Origin: Branchiostoma floridae
Taxonomy: Eukaryota > Chordata > Leptocardii > Amphioxiformes > Branchiostomatidae
NCBI RefSeq assembly: GCF_000003815.2
Contig: NC_049985.1
Coordinates: 19,445,863-19,509,862, forward strand
Length of the DNA stretch: 64,000 nucleotides
Direction: 5' to 3'
The notes below the pieces were generated by a model that worked only from the letters and a program-made list of their open reading frames with translations, ran no database searches and was not told the DNA's origin. Position numbers and translations under genes: made by a program. Each line of letters starts with the position of its first letter. Position 1 is the first letter of the stretch. Positions 33,912-46,200 of this stretch are shown here, piece by piece.

Positions 33912-36900
33912 TCACTCACTCACTCAGCTCCGCTTGCTCCGAAGAGGAGCGTAGCGCCTCTGCATACCGATCTCCAGGCTGATCTGTCTCTGGTTGCCTC
34001 CCAGGCTGCGGTGATGGAAAGGCCGGCAGTCTGCTGTAGGTCGTTGGCCAGTTGGTCGAGCCAGGTGCGTCTAGGTCGTCCTCTGGGGCGGGACCAGGTA
34101 GTGGGGTTTGGTTCTCTCAGCAGGACGACAGGTTCGGGAGGTGGTTCTGCCCGGGCAAGGTGGCCAAAGAGGCGGAGCCGGGCAGAGCGGATCTTATGGG
34201 AAAGTGGTGGCTGATTGGTGATGCTACGTAGGGTTGTATTTGAGACATGATCATACCATCTGATCCCTAGGATCCTGCGTTGGCATTTTGAGTCAAAGGC
34301 ATCCAGGCGTTGTTCCTGGGTGCCTGTTAGTGTCCAAGTCTCAGCGCTGTACATAAGAATAGAAAGCACAAGGCTGTTGTACAGTCTGATCTTTGTTTGA
34401 GTGGAGAGTTTCCTGTTGGACCATACGTTGTCCAGGCTAGCCATCGCGGATGCGGCGCGGCCGATACGGATCTGGATATCAGCATCACTCTTGCAGTCGG
34501 ACGTAATTGTGCCACCGAGGTAACAGAACTTGTCCACAACTTCAACAGGATGGGAGTTGATGACAAGTCCTGCTGGGGGGGTCTTGAAGTCACTGAGGCT
34601 TTGGGCCTTGGTCTTGTCCCAGCTGACCATCAGGCCAAGAGGCTGAGTTTCTGCATCCATGGCCTGCAGAGCAAGTTGGAGAACTTCCATGGCTTCGGCC
34701 AGGATTGCCACATCATCTGCATAGTCCAGATCTGTGATGGTGACATCGCCGAAGCTGGCTCCGCACGCACACTGGGCCACTGTTCTCCCCATGACGTGGT
34801 CGATAGCTGTGTTGAACACTGTCGGGGCCAGGACACAGCCCTGCCGGACTCCACTGTTGATGTTGAAGTTGTCGGATAGCAGCCCATTGACTCTCACACA
34901 GGAAGAGGTGGCAGAGTACAGGAGGGAGAGAAGGTTGATCAGCTTGCCCGGGACACCAAGGATTCTGAGGATCTTCCAGAGAGCCGGTCTGTCCACAGAA
35001 TCGAATGCCTGTTTCAGGTCTACATAGGCTGCATAGAGTGGTTTTCTGAACTCCCTTCTCTTCTCAGCCAGCAGACGGAGGGTCAGGATTCTGTCGACGG
35101 TGGAACGCCCTGGCGTGAAGCCGCTCTGTTCCTTTCTCTGCTTGCGTAGAAGGAGAGGACGGAGTCTTGCAAGTATGACATTAGCAAACACCTTTCCTGG
35201 GACACTCAGAAGAGTGATGCCTCTATAGTTGCTGCACACATCTTTCGGGCCCTTCTTCCAGAAAGGGAGGATGACACCTTGGAGCCAGTCGGCTGGGACG
35301 GTCTCCTCCCTCCAGATAGTAGCAAACAGGTGATGAAGCTGATCTGCAACCGTGGGTCCACCATGCAGTAGCAACTCTGGGGTGATGCCGTCGGCCCCTG
35401 CAGCCCGGCCAGGCTTTAGCTTCCTAATGGCCTTGACAACTTCCTCTAGAGACGGGGGAGCTGTTGGGACAGAGTCGTCCTCCATGGCCGAGGCCGCTAG
35501 TGCTTCCAGCTGGGGACAGGGGGGAGGTGCTGGGCGGTTCAACAGACTCTGAAAGTGTTCCCTCCATCGTGCCAGCTGTTCTGCCGGGGTGTCTGGGATG
35601 GTACCGTCCAGGGCTTTTACACAGGAAGTAGGTGGTGTGGTTTTCCCGGAGAGGGTTCTTAGGGTCCTGTGGAGGGAGCCTTGGTCGCCTCTGCGGGCAG
35701 CCGCCTCAGCTTCCACCGCAAGGTTATCAACCCAGTTCTGTTTATCCTTGTGGAGCAGGTGGTTGCGTCTGGCATTGAGTCTTCTAGATTCCATGTGGTT
35801 GCCTTCCAGTCTAGCTTTCCTCCTTGCCTCCACAACGCTGAGGGTTTCATCTGACAGGAAGGCCTTCTTCTTCTTCTTTCTCCTGGGCCCAAGCACCTTG
35901 GCTGCAGCGGAGGTGATGTTTTCCTTAAGGTTCTCCCAGAGCTTCTCTGGGCTGTCCCCGTCTGTGTCCGTAGATGTGTCAGTGTCTAGGACAGCGAAGC
36001 GGTTGTGAAGTTCCAGTTGAAAACTGGCTGCAACTTCTGGCGACCTCAGTTTGGACACATCCACCCTGCGCTGGACTTTGGCTGCGGGATCCCTTTTCAG
36101 TCGGAGGCAGACTGTCATGGCAAGCAGCCTGTGATCGGAATTCCCCAGCTCCGCACTGCGGTAGACACGGCAGTCGGTTGAGGTGTGCCAGCGACGGCTG
36201 GTAAGGATGTGGTCCAATTCTTTTCTGGTGCGGCCGTCGTTGCTGATCCAGGTCATGCTATGAATTAGCTTGTGCTGGTAGAAGGAGCGCTCCGATCGTA
36301 AGCGGAAGTTGGAGCAGAATTCTAGGAGCCTTAGGCCGTTGTTATTGCAAGTACCGGTTCCATGAGGGCCCAGGGCATTCTCAAACCCAGATCTGTCTGA
36401 CCCGATTGTGGCATTGAGGTCGCCGAGGATCCAAACTATGTCATGCCTGGAGATGTCCGCCGTGAGTGATGACAGCTGGGTGAAAAACTCGTCTTTTTCC
36501 TCATCTGCTGCCATGTTGGTCGGTGCATAGGCTACAATGATGGTGATTCTGCCGTAGCTGTGGCGTAGACGGGCGAGAAGCAGTCTATTGTTCACTGGTT
36601 TCCAGTAGACTAAAGCTCGAGAGGCATCTGGCGCTAGGGCGAGTGCAACTCCTTGGCGATGCTGGCCGTCGTCCCTGCCAGACCAGTGGTAGCTGTAGTC
36701 ATTTGATACGTGGGTGCCAGAACCAGGCCAGCGCACTTCCGTGAGGCCTGCTACTGAGACGCTCAGTCGAGACAGCTCATTGGCGACAAGCTCAGCTGAG
36801 CCTTCCCTGTTCATGGACAATACATTCCAAGTTGCGACTCTTAATGAAGCAGTTCTGCTAGGCTTATTTCGTAAGTCCATCCGGTCCGAGGTCGAGGTTC

Positions 36901-37182
36901 CAGTAAGATCCGTCCTATTTGAGTTCTGTATGCGAGGATTCGTAGCAGGCTTGTTTTATGTGGTGGGTTGCTAGCCCGACGCACAACCCCGGCTGAATTT
37001 GTATACCGCCCATCGAGGACTGAGGCGGTGCAGGTGCTATTGGCCAGCTGCAGCTCCCCTGGGAACCGTCCCATCATGGTTGAACCTGCCAGGGGTGAGG
37101 GAGCACCACAGGTGAACCTGCTGGTGCTCCGCCCAACCCCCGATGGTATCGCAACCCAGGGTCATTGCAGCAGCCGTTGTCC
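33912..37182 (-). mobile_element. RTE-like non-LTR retrotransposon, apparently near full length
   Basis: The direct repeat GGGGCTAACC (33902-33911, 37183-37192) flanks a 3.3-kb minus-strand LINE. Its 3' end (left) terminates in a short (tgag)n tandem tail. The 5' end includes a 78-codon open frame (37077-36841) that overlaps the main ORF start, as small leader ORFs do in RTE-type elements. Confidence 0.85.
33920..36880 (-). CDS. LINE ORF2: APE endonuclease plus reverse transcriptase, intact 986 aa
   Basis: One uninterrupted frame. The N-terminal AP-endonuclease-like domain (about 1-265) has ATWNVLSMN, LTEVRW, VAYAPTN, ILGDLNATIG and the catalytic NSDHRLL. The reverse transcriptase (about 480-780) has AGADGITPELL, NYRGITLLSVPGK, EQSGFTPGRSTVD, VDLKQAFDSVDR, SGVRQGCVLAP and the catalytic YADDVAIL. 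The tail has CQRRILGIRWYDHV, RLRLFGHLAR and RPRRTWLDQLANDL. This order and the tail resemble RTE-like LINEs; clade was judged by eye. With no stop or frameshift, the copy may be recent and possibly active. Plus-strand open frames here are shadows. Confidence 0.95.
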   Translation of the reverse strand: MDLRNKPSRTASLRVATWNVLSMNREGSAELVANELSRLSVSVAGLTEVRWPGSGTHVSNDYSYHWSGRDDGQHRQGVALALAPDASRALVYWKPVNNRLLLARLRHSYGRITIIVAYAPTNMAADEEKDEFFTQLSSLTADISRHDIVWILGDLNATIGSDRSGFENALGPHGTGTCNNNGLRLLEFCSNFRLRSERSFYQHKLIHSMTWISNDGRTRKELDHILTSRRWHTSTDCRVYRSAELGNSDHRLLAMTVCLRLKRDPAAKVQRRVDVSKLRSPEVAASFQLELHNRFAVLDTDTSTDTDGDSPEKLWENLKENITSAAAKVLGPRRKKKKKAFLSDETLSVVEARRKARLEGNHMESRRLNARRNHLLHKDKQNWVDNLAVEAEAAARRGDQGSLHRTLRTLSGKTTPPTSCVKALDGTIPDTPAEQLARWREHFQSLLNRPAPPPCPQLEALAASAMEDDSVPTAPPSLEEVVKAIRKLKPGRAAGADGITPELLLHGGPTVADQLHHLFATIWREETVPADWLQGVILPFWKKGPKDVCSNYRGITLLSVPGKVFANVILARLRPLLLRKQRKEQSGFTPGRSTVDRILTLRLLAEKRREFRKPLYAAYVDLKQAFDSVDRPALWKILRILGVPGKLINLLSLLYSATSSCVRVNGLLSDNFNINSGVRQGCVLAPTVFNTAIDHVMGRTVAQCACGASFGDVTITDLDYADDVAILAEAMEVLQLALQAMDAETQPLGLMVSWDKTKAQSLSDFKTPPAGLVINSHPVEVVDKFCYLGGTITSDCKSDADIQIRIGRAASAMASLDNVWSNRKLSTQTKIRLYNSLVLSILMYSAETWTLTGTQEQRLDAFDSKCQRRILGIRWYDHVSNTTLRSITNQPPLSHKIRSARLRLFGHLARAEPPPEPVVLLREPNPTTWSRPRGRPRRTWLDQLANDLQQTAGLSITAAWEATRDRSAWRSVCRGATLLFGASGAE

Positions 37183-37494
37183 GGGGCTAACCGGTCTAGA
37201 AAAATAACAAGAGCGAAGTAGAGTAGAGTCTATAGTCATTTCTACCATGCTTTACAGTCAATAGTACAGAAGCATTTAGCCTTTTAGTATTTTAAAACGC
37301 CAATGGGAATCGAATACTCCACAAAACATATTTCTTTGCTGCGAAAGGGACCATTGTTTCGAGTATCGTCCATTCATAAGTCATCAAATACTGAATCAGG
37401 TCCAGGTTCAGGTCCAAACCTGGACTTGATACTCTGGACCTGAACCGGACCTGAACCTGCATTTTCTGTACCGGTACCCAGCCCTACTCAACAA

Positions 37495-40248
37495 GCTGTT
37501 TTTCTCCAGATACAAAGTAATGATCCAACTCGGTGTTACTCAAAGTAAATGCTGGACTGGAATTGTGGAGATTCTAATCTTTGATCCAGAAGATGAAAAC
37601 ATGACGCGTGGCGGTTAGTTGTATCAGTTGAATTGAAATAAAGAGCTTTGATTGTCACAAATCAGCTGTTTGATACCTCATCTTTGAAGCAGCTAAAAAG
37701 CTATATGACACAATGTTGGCACTACGTTGTCGGCAAGATATTCTTTGTTTTGTTTGTTCCCGACGTATTTACGAAGTAAAACGACTTGACTTGAAATTCT
37801 AAGAATTGATAATGTCATTATCATTGAGTTAACGTTTGGGAAAATCGCCATATTACATAAAATGATCAAAGTTGGTGTGACATGATGATGAAAGTGCTTT
37901 GAATATATCAACTGAAATTTGCATAAATGCAAATAATTCCAACACGTGAGTTAAAAGAATGCTGTTGTTCTAATATTGATATCTTATGATATGAGAAAAA
38001 TAGCAAATAATTCATGAGATCTTGCTTAATTAGTCTAGGCACGTCTAGGTGCGTTGTCAATTCAAGACACCCACTGCTCATTTTAGCATATGTGGCCAAT
38101 TTTAATATTTTTTCGTCGTTCAAAATCTCCCACGTCGGGTCGTTTTTAAACACCATTTTTCTTATATTATTATTTTGTCAGACATTTTGAATTCTGGAGA
38201 GACGCCCAGTCTTGGACTGAGTGAGCTCATCGCTTGAAAGAACAAGCATCAGAGGAAGGCCCTCCCTTCGCCTCTTAATTCCGACCTTGCATCACCTTTA
38301 CGACAAGATATGGATTCAGGTAGGTAACAGCTCATTACTTTTTGCATTTTGCTATGTCTCCAGGAGACTGGACCTTGGAGTAATGGAATCTTGGAATAAA
38401 CTAAACTGTTCAATCTATGTCATACATTTGTATACATATTACAACAGCCTTTCTAACTTGATGTTAGTGACGTTAGAGACCATTTCAACCATGGCTCCTA
38501 GTGTTCGAATCCGTGGAGGGAGACTTTTCTTTCATTTTTATTTCTTTTTAACATGATTGCTCTTTATTTGCATGTTCTCGCCAATGTGGGCTAAATGCAG
38601 TAAATCCCATGATGAGCTACTGAAGACTAAGTACTATTACATGTAGTATTACCATTGAATGAACAATACATCTGGAGCTATACTATCACTATATCTAACG
38701 TTTACATGCCTCTTCCATTTTCTTAAAGTATTGTATATTACGAACGTGGTTTAACAATAGGTATGCATAGCCTAATTCCTCCAAAATCCTACAAATTTGC
38801 TACATTTTCTACTGCTAAAATTAAATACTTTTGTCTTGTGATCAGAACATCAAAACCCACCTTTCCAGGGACTTTCTGATCTGCATTTTCCGCTGTTGGG
38901 ATGTTGGAATGAGCGAACAGACGTGCGATGCATGTAATGTCTCTGCTTATTTCACGTTTTAATTTTCCTTAAACAACATATACCACGATACAACATCTAT
39001 ATCACATAATTACAAAAGAAGAAACTGATTTTCTGGAAAACACTCGCATACCGTATTATAAAAAGTTTCGCAAAATATATTCGTGTACATGTTCATTTTC
39101 ATATTCCTTGACATACCTCATTTGCAAATTTGTGAATCTCACCATGCGACCATATCAGTTCGTGGCAAGGACAGGATAGTTACTCTGGTTCTATTCATAT
39201 GACATTCTAAACACAGGAAAAAACTTTCACACATGCAAATTATAACAAAATGCCAGCTTTTTAAAAAATACTTGTTTTAGTGACAGCAGTAGCAAAAGAC
39301 CTTCTCTCTTCTTGGTCAATCCACAGTATGGTGACAGTCGAGTGGTGAAATATTAGAGAGATTACAGATGGGCACCAAAACGCCCAATTACATTATTTCC
39401 AAGCTAAGGTCACAGCCCGCCGCACATGCAAATACGTGTTGTCTACGTGCCAAACCGTGGGCAATATTTTTTGGGATCCGTAAGTGGTAAGTACCGCCTC
39501 CGTACGAACTCGTAGGAATCCGATGGAATTTGGAGCACGCAGACACGCCGTAGAACTTTACATGCAGGCAAAACTTTGCGTGCCATCGGGATGCGCATTT
39601 GCCACCAATATGTGCAATTAAGCTAATAGCTTCGCCAAATGGTTTGAATTTTTTCGAGTAAACTATTTAAAGGTTTTTCCGTTTGATTATGCAAATACGT
39701 TCCTGATTTTCATAATTTGTATCGGTTGATCATCCTCTCTATCCAACAGACACACGTCCAAAGTAAGAAAGCCTTGTCGTATCACAGAGAAGGCCAATTT
39801 ATTGTTTCCTCATTAATTATGTAAATACCAGACTAACTTGCATGATTCGTGTCTTATAGTGTACACCTTCACCAAGCTTCAATATGTTGCAAGCAAGAAA
39901 TTCCTTTCCTAATTAATTATGTAAATTAGTTATTGATTTGCATAATTGGTACCTTAATATGCAAGTCATCACTTAGGCTACATACAAACCAAAAATCATG
40001 ATCCGTCAACACGTTCGCGAGTTATTCTCGTTATCGAACTTCACCTTCGTTTTCCCGACCCCTACCCACCTACCAAATATAATCAGGATCCATCCAAGTT
40101 TTATCGAGTTATGCTGTTTACAGACAGACACACGGACAGACACACAAACAAGCCCAAAACATAACCTTCTGGCGAAGGTAATGACGAAAAAGAATGAACA
40201 TTCAAATTGTTGTATTTCCATGGATCATGTTTTAAAACAGATAGAAAA
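37495..40248. other. Intergenic region upstream of the membrane lectin gene
   Basis: AT-rich; no coding exon recognised. 39409-39605 is a single arm of the GCTAAGGGCACAACC foldback family (shares 'ggtaagtaccgcctccgta' with 42407-42728). 39640-40190 is a dispersed repeat with 'aattaattatgtaaat', 'aggatccatcca' and 'aaccttctggcgaaggta', also found at 54360-54900 and 55560-55870. An acceptor-like 'gttttaaaacag' just before 40241 suggests an upstream untranslated exon. Confidence 0.45.
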
Positions 40249-43200
40249 ATGGAGGTCGACGACGACCGTGAACGCACCAATACCGGAGGGTACAGCCAAC
40301 TCCCTGTGACTGCAGGCTTCATTGGTAACCAGAAGTATGGGACTGGTGCTTTGCAACAGGAGGAAATCAAAGGTATCGTTGCACCGTAGTAACCTTCTCA
40401 AACAATGCTATGGGGTTTTTTTAGGTTCGTTTGTTATTTTATTCCAAGCAATGAAAGGACCTTTACATATCGGTTTACCTTAGGCCACACCAATTTTATT
40501 TCTTGTTTCTCGGATTTTTTTTTTCAGAAAAAAATTGGGTCGGTCGGTCAAAAAAATTTAATCTTTTTTTTTAAAGTCGGGGGTAGGAAAGATCGGACAG
40601 GAAAATCTAAACTTTCAACATTTAGGGAGTCCCTGGTAGCAAAGTCAAAATTTTGAAGAAAAATGATAAACGTACCGTCCGATAAAGGCACGTACAACTT
40701 CTACTAGAATTTGACGTCCATAGTTAATTTGAGAAAGGAGAGGCAGTGAAATTTTGTCAACACGAGGTGTGGCTATCAATTGGAATTTTTTTTTTTTTTC
40801 AAGTCGGAAAAAAAGATTCGGAAAATTCGAGAAACAACAAATAAAATTGGTGTGACCTTACGAACATTATTCACAATATGTCCAAACAACAGGATCTATC
40901 TATTACACCGATGAGTCCCAGGGCGATCACCAAAACAACGGGGATCAGTTCACTGATGATGATGGAATCAACAACCCACGGCAGGCTAGCCCCCAGAGTC
41001 GGAAAGGTGGACAAACTTCAGCAACAGAAGATACAGACAAAGAGGACTGTATCGCTGCCGACGTGTTCGTGAACCCGATGTACACGGCGAATGTGTTACC
41101 ACAGGACGATAGAGGTACGTTTTGGTGTTCTCAACTATTTGATGTCTGAGTGTGTATGTCAATCAAATCATTTCTTAAGAATCTTTTTCTTTTTTCATTT
41201 GGTATATTATTTTACATTATAGGGGGGTTCTTAAAATTGTTGCCATCATAGAATAAATTCTTTGCTTTGTCATGAGGTTAGGAACTTCAAGTATGATTCT
41301 ATAACAATAAGTATAGATATAATTCAATATGATGATGATGATATATAATTCAATATAACAGATTCACATGCATGCTATATTTTTAGAAACCATTTACTGT
41401 ATATTTTCACATCTAACATCCAGTCATCATTGATCTGCAAATGTTTTCTAACGCAGGGCAGTCAGCAGGTAACTTCAGAGACAAAGAAACCAACGAAAAA
41501 CATTCTAACACCATTGAGATCCATGACGATACCGGTAACGACGTGTACCACTGCATCAACGACGATGAAATCAACAACCAACAGCAGGCTGCTCACCATA
41601 GTCTACACGAGGGACAGCCATCAGCGGAAGATGCAGATGATCACCAAAGTCGACACCTGGAACAGCCATCAGCAGAAAATGCAGATGATAGGGGCCGTAA
41701 TAGCTTGTTCGAGAACCCGATGTACGCGACGGGTGCGTCACGACAAGATGACGGAGGTACGTTTTGTTGTATATTACCATTTCTACCACAAAGAAATTAC
41801 AAGATCAATTTTAGGGCTGTGTTTAAAGTCATTGCTTTAAATGTTTCCTTTTGAGTAATATATCTAATGATATATTGGTCATCAATTGAAGGTAACGCGT
41901 CATCTTAGACGTAAAGTAGTATGACAACACTGTTGATTGCTTTACAGCTAACTGTACTCTTTTATGGCAAACATCATGATCAGCCAGTAAAATGAAAGAA
42001 AAAAAATTGGTATTTATATATTTGTGTATATCTCCTGGGAAGGCAAAATGACAACAGTAACTTGATATGACATATTGTCTGCTCACAGATGACAACGATG
42101 CTGCAGACAGTTGCGTGTTCTCGAGAAGCTTCCACGCGACATTTCATCGTTACAAGCTGCTCTTCATCATCACCATCGCCTTCACTATAGCAGCCTCCAT
42201 TGGTGCAGGAGCTGGTCTCGTCACATTTCTCACAACCGTGCAGAAAGCTCGCCCTCTCTCGTCCAGTTCTTTAGAGCGGAGTGGTACTTCAAGCCGACCG
42301 TTCCCCGCCACCCCTACCGCCGGTTCCACACTGGAGGCCATCTTGGTTAGTTTATTACCTTTCATTTAATGTGCAATTTTAGACCGCATGGTATGTTTTG
42401 ATATAAGCTATAGGCACAACCCGCCGTACGTGCCAAAACGTGGGCAATCTTTTGGGAACCGTAAGTGGTAAGTACCGCCTCCGTATATAAACTCGTAGGG
42501 AATCCGACGAATTTAGGATCACGCAGACACGCCGTAGAACTTTTCGTGGAGGCAAAACTTTATATGCCAGCGGGCTGTCGATTCACAGTGTAGTACTGGC
42601 GACGCGCTTTCCCTGTACAGCCTGAACTTTTTCAGAAATGCGTGGCAGGCGTAGCCTAAAAAAAACAAAAAACGAACGGACAAATTACAAGTACGGGGGG
42701 GGGGGGGGGGGTGTGTTGTGCCCTTAGCTATACTAGACAAGAAGCATCTGATGATGGAAAAATAGAATTTCCATGCGTTCCTTTTAACAGAAAGCTTCGA
42801 GATTTTAAAAATGGTATCCTTTTTAATGGCCTAACAAAGCGTTGCCACCGGTTAGTTAACCTTACACATATTCTTATTCATAAAATAATTCTGATATACA
42901 TGTCATATATGTCCAAATTTGAAACAGCCCAAAATGAGTGTGACGACTGATTCAACCAATGCAACAGCTTCGCTGTCATGGGAGACAGTTGGTGACGGGA
43001 CGAGTGCTGATGTGTCTTTCACTGGTCTGTATCCTGAAACGAGCACGATTCTGCAAACTGGAGCTGAGGTAAGAATTATCGGTGCACCCTCCAGTTTATT
43101 TGATCAATTCGAGGCTGCGCACCCTCAAGTCAAGAGGCCGCCTTTTCAAGGAAATAAATCTTTACAAACAACCAGGTTTCAGTTTCTTCGCCCTCTGTAC

Positions 43201-46200
43201 TTTACTTAATTTTTTGGGGGGGGGGGAGGAAAGTTATTCATGTTAAAAAAAAATTGGTATTTTTAACAAAAAAAACCCATCACCTATAGCTTATAATTAG
43301 TCATGAAAATTACTGATATTGTCGGAAAGAATACAGAGCGTGTGCTGTTTTGGGGTAAATTTATTGGTAATGTTATTGGTACTGTTTGTCCACGTACATC
43401 TAAGTGATAACTAAAGAAACATACCTGTCTTATTATTTCTCTTTAGGTTTTCCAACATAATACTCAAGGGACAAGATTTCACCAGATTCAGAAGGCTACC
43501 ACAGAGCAACCTTTAACGACCCACAAAGGTTTGTAACTTTATTTGTTATACCCTGGGCATCTAGGAGTTGGACTTGATACAGCTGTGCAATGTTTTGTAT
43601 TGATGTGTCCTGTGCCTGCCTACGACTGTAGCCCCTAATGAACAATGAAGTACAACAAAAATCTTACCCCGATGCAGACTGGACTTTTTTCGGCATTCCC
43701 TGGCCTGGGGGGGGTCTCTTTCGCCCCCCCCTCCCCCTCGTTATTTCAAAACGGCTTACTGTACGATCACAAAACTTGCAAGAGGTGATATGCTTGTCAA
43801 GTTTTATAATTGCTGAAACTTTTTATATCATTATGACGTAACACGGCGTAATTATGACGTCATGCATTGATTTTGGGGCTAAAACGGGGAATTCCCATAA
43901 TACCGAAATATTTCACACAAAAGGACTAGGTAACAATATTGGTTTCTTATCAATATGTAAGTCTTATTTGACTTCTGTCGTCAAAAGCTGACGCAAGGGC
44001 GCAAAAAATGTGTAGCTAACTATCCTCCATCATGGATTATCAACCTTAAATGTCTTTAGATACATCTTTTTTTAACATATAACATATGCCCTCAGAAACC
44101 CGTTGCCATGAAAAATAAAAAACTTACGCTATTTTTTAAATTTGTTGCTAACAATATTCTAGGACAAGTCAATAAGTTTGGTTGTTTTAGCACAAGCCGT
44201 TTGGGAGCTATACGACGTCAACGTTGGCGCAGGCACTTCCCCACCCCCCTCAATCTGGATAGGATTAAAATATCATCTTCTGATATTTGATCTGTGCAGT
44301 ATGCTTGGTAAGTGGCTACATGTGAATGAAATCGGCCATTTTGACAGATTAATAGGTATGCAAATCCGTACCTTTTTTCAATAGTGACCACTTCTACCCC
44401 CATAGAAGTGTGGTACCAACGTCTGGGTTGCTGGAAGGATGATCCCAATCGCGCCATTCCATCCCTCGAGGGGACATATCCACGCCTGGATGACAGCTAT
44501 GGTGCACGGCACAACGCTATTGAGAAGTGTTCCCAGGTAGCACATTCTCGTGGGTTTACCGTGTTTGCTGTACAGTATGGCGGGCAGTGTTACGGGTCTG
44601 ATGACGGTCACAACACCTACTCCAAATACGGACGTTCCTCCGCCTGTGGAGTGGACGGCAAGGGCGGGACTTGGGCAAATGAAGTCTACCAGATTGGTAT
44701 GTAGCGCTCGATGACTGTCTAAAGCTAAGGGCACAACCCGCCGTACGTTCAATTTGTCCGTACGTTTTTTTCTTGGAGGCCACGTCCGCCACGTATTTCT
44801 GAAAACTTTCAGACTGTACAGGGCAGGCGCATCGCCCGTACTGGCACGTACGGGGGCAAATCCGCAGCCCGATGGCACTCAAACTTTTGCCTGCACGTAA
44901 AACCCTTCGGATTCCCTGCGAGTTCGTACAGAGGCGGTACTTACCCCTTGCTGATCCCAAAAGATTGACCACGTTTTGGCACGTAGACAGCACGTATCTG
45001 TACGTACGGCGGGTTGTGCCCTTAGCTTAAGGCATAGTTTTCCATTTACAATTTCATCTTAGGAGAGGCTTATTGAGTAAACACAAATGCGTGTATGATA
45101 TGCAAGTGTACCATAAACGTTTAAGGCACACAACAGGATCCTTGTGCAGGTTGACCATGCATCCTTTTATACTACAATTTCCGTTTCAAAATACCACTTT
45201 TAACAATTGGATATATGTCTGTATACGATACTATGATTATAAAATGGCAGCGATAGCCTGCAATAACGCACATCATATCAACATTGAACTAAACATAATG
45301 TATGCAGGGACGTTACGACATTTTGCTACGCCAATAAAACCAACAGCCAATAAAACCAACAGCCAATAAAACCAACAGCCTTCAAACAAGCTCATTAGTC
45401 AAGCCCAGTAAACTAAACATACAGCATCTAATCAAATGTGTTCATGGGGGACTTTAACATTTTCCACAACAGGTCCACCACAGTTTTCATAATACGGCCT
45501 TTATGCTTGTCAATCAGAACCAGTCAGAAAGAAGAATTTGCAAAATTCGCGCCACATTCTGGTAGGAAAGTAGTATAGTAGGAGTACGCTGACTATTATA
45601 ATTCTGGCAGAGCAAGGTGGAGCAAGGAGGAGCAAATACCTATTCCCCTAGATTTTGCCGTGACGATGACCTCTGACCTGCTCCACCTTGCTCCACATTG
45701 CTCAGAATAATGATAGTCAGCGTACTCCTACTATACTACTTAGGAATTCCAAATGGACCTAATAGCCTTTCACACGAGAAGTGGAATGAGCCAGAATGCC
45801 GTCGGAATGAAAATTACTGGGTTTCGTAATACATTCCTGTATATTCCGGGATAGTCGTAGTGTATTCTAAAAATTCGCACTGTGTTCTTGATATGTGTGC
45901 TCATTTTTGCAGACAATCGAATGGGATTAGATTGTTTAAAATAATGTTGGAATGCCGTAGAATGCGGCCATACTGCAGTTAGAATACACTTAGAATGCCG
46001 TTCGATATTTCTCCATTTGAAATATGCAAATTGTGAGCATGACCAAAACATTCGGGACGGCCACAAGAATGGGCACAAATGACCAGAATGCTGTGAGAAT
46101 TTCTAGAATGCACTTCGAATACTCAGATATATACAAGTAATCTTCAGTTTGGCGGCATTCCGGCTTATTCTACCTTTCGTGTGAAGGGGCCTTTAATTAG

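Larger units (their letters stand above)
33791..37486. mobile_element. hAT-like element split by a LINE, with 8-bp target duplication
   Basis: CTCAACAA flanks both sides (33783-33790 and 37487-37494). With the LINE removed, the remaining sequence (33791-33911 plus 37193-37486) is an inverted relative of the intact element at 53898-54328: shared 'tggaccggtccagaaaaacc', 'ggaaaatgaacag' and 'agagtctatagt'. The left end (taaccggtttttc) has lost the gggtgggtaccgg terminus seen on the right. Confidence 0.85.

Noticed and set aside
33879-36974. Plus-strand open frames of 60-160 codons
   Set aside because: Shadows of the minus-strand LINE ORF2, which has recognisable endonuclease and reverse transcriptase motifs.
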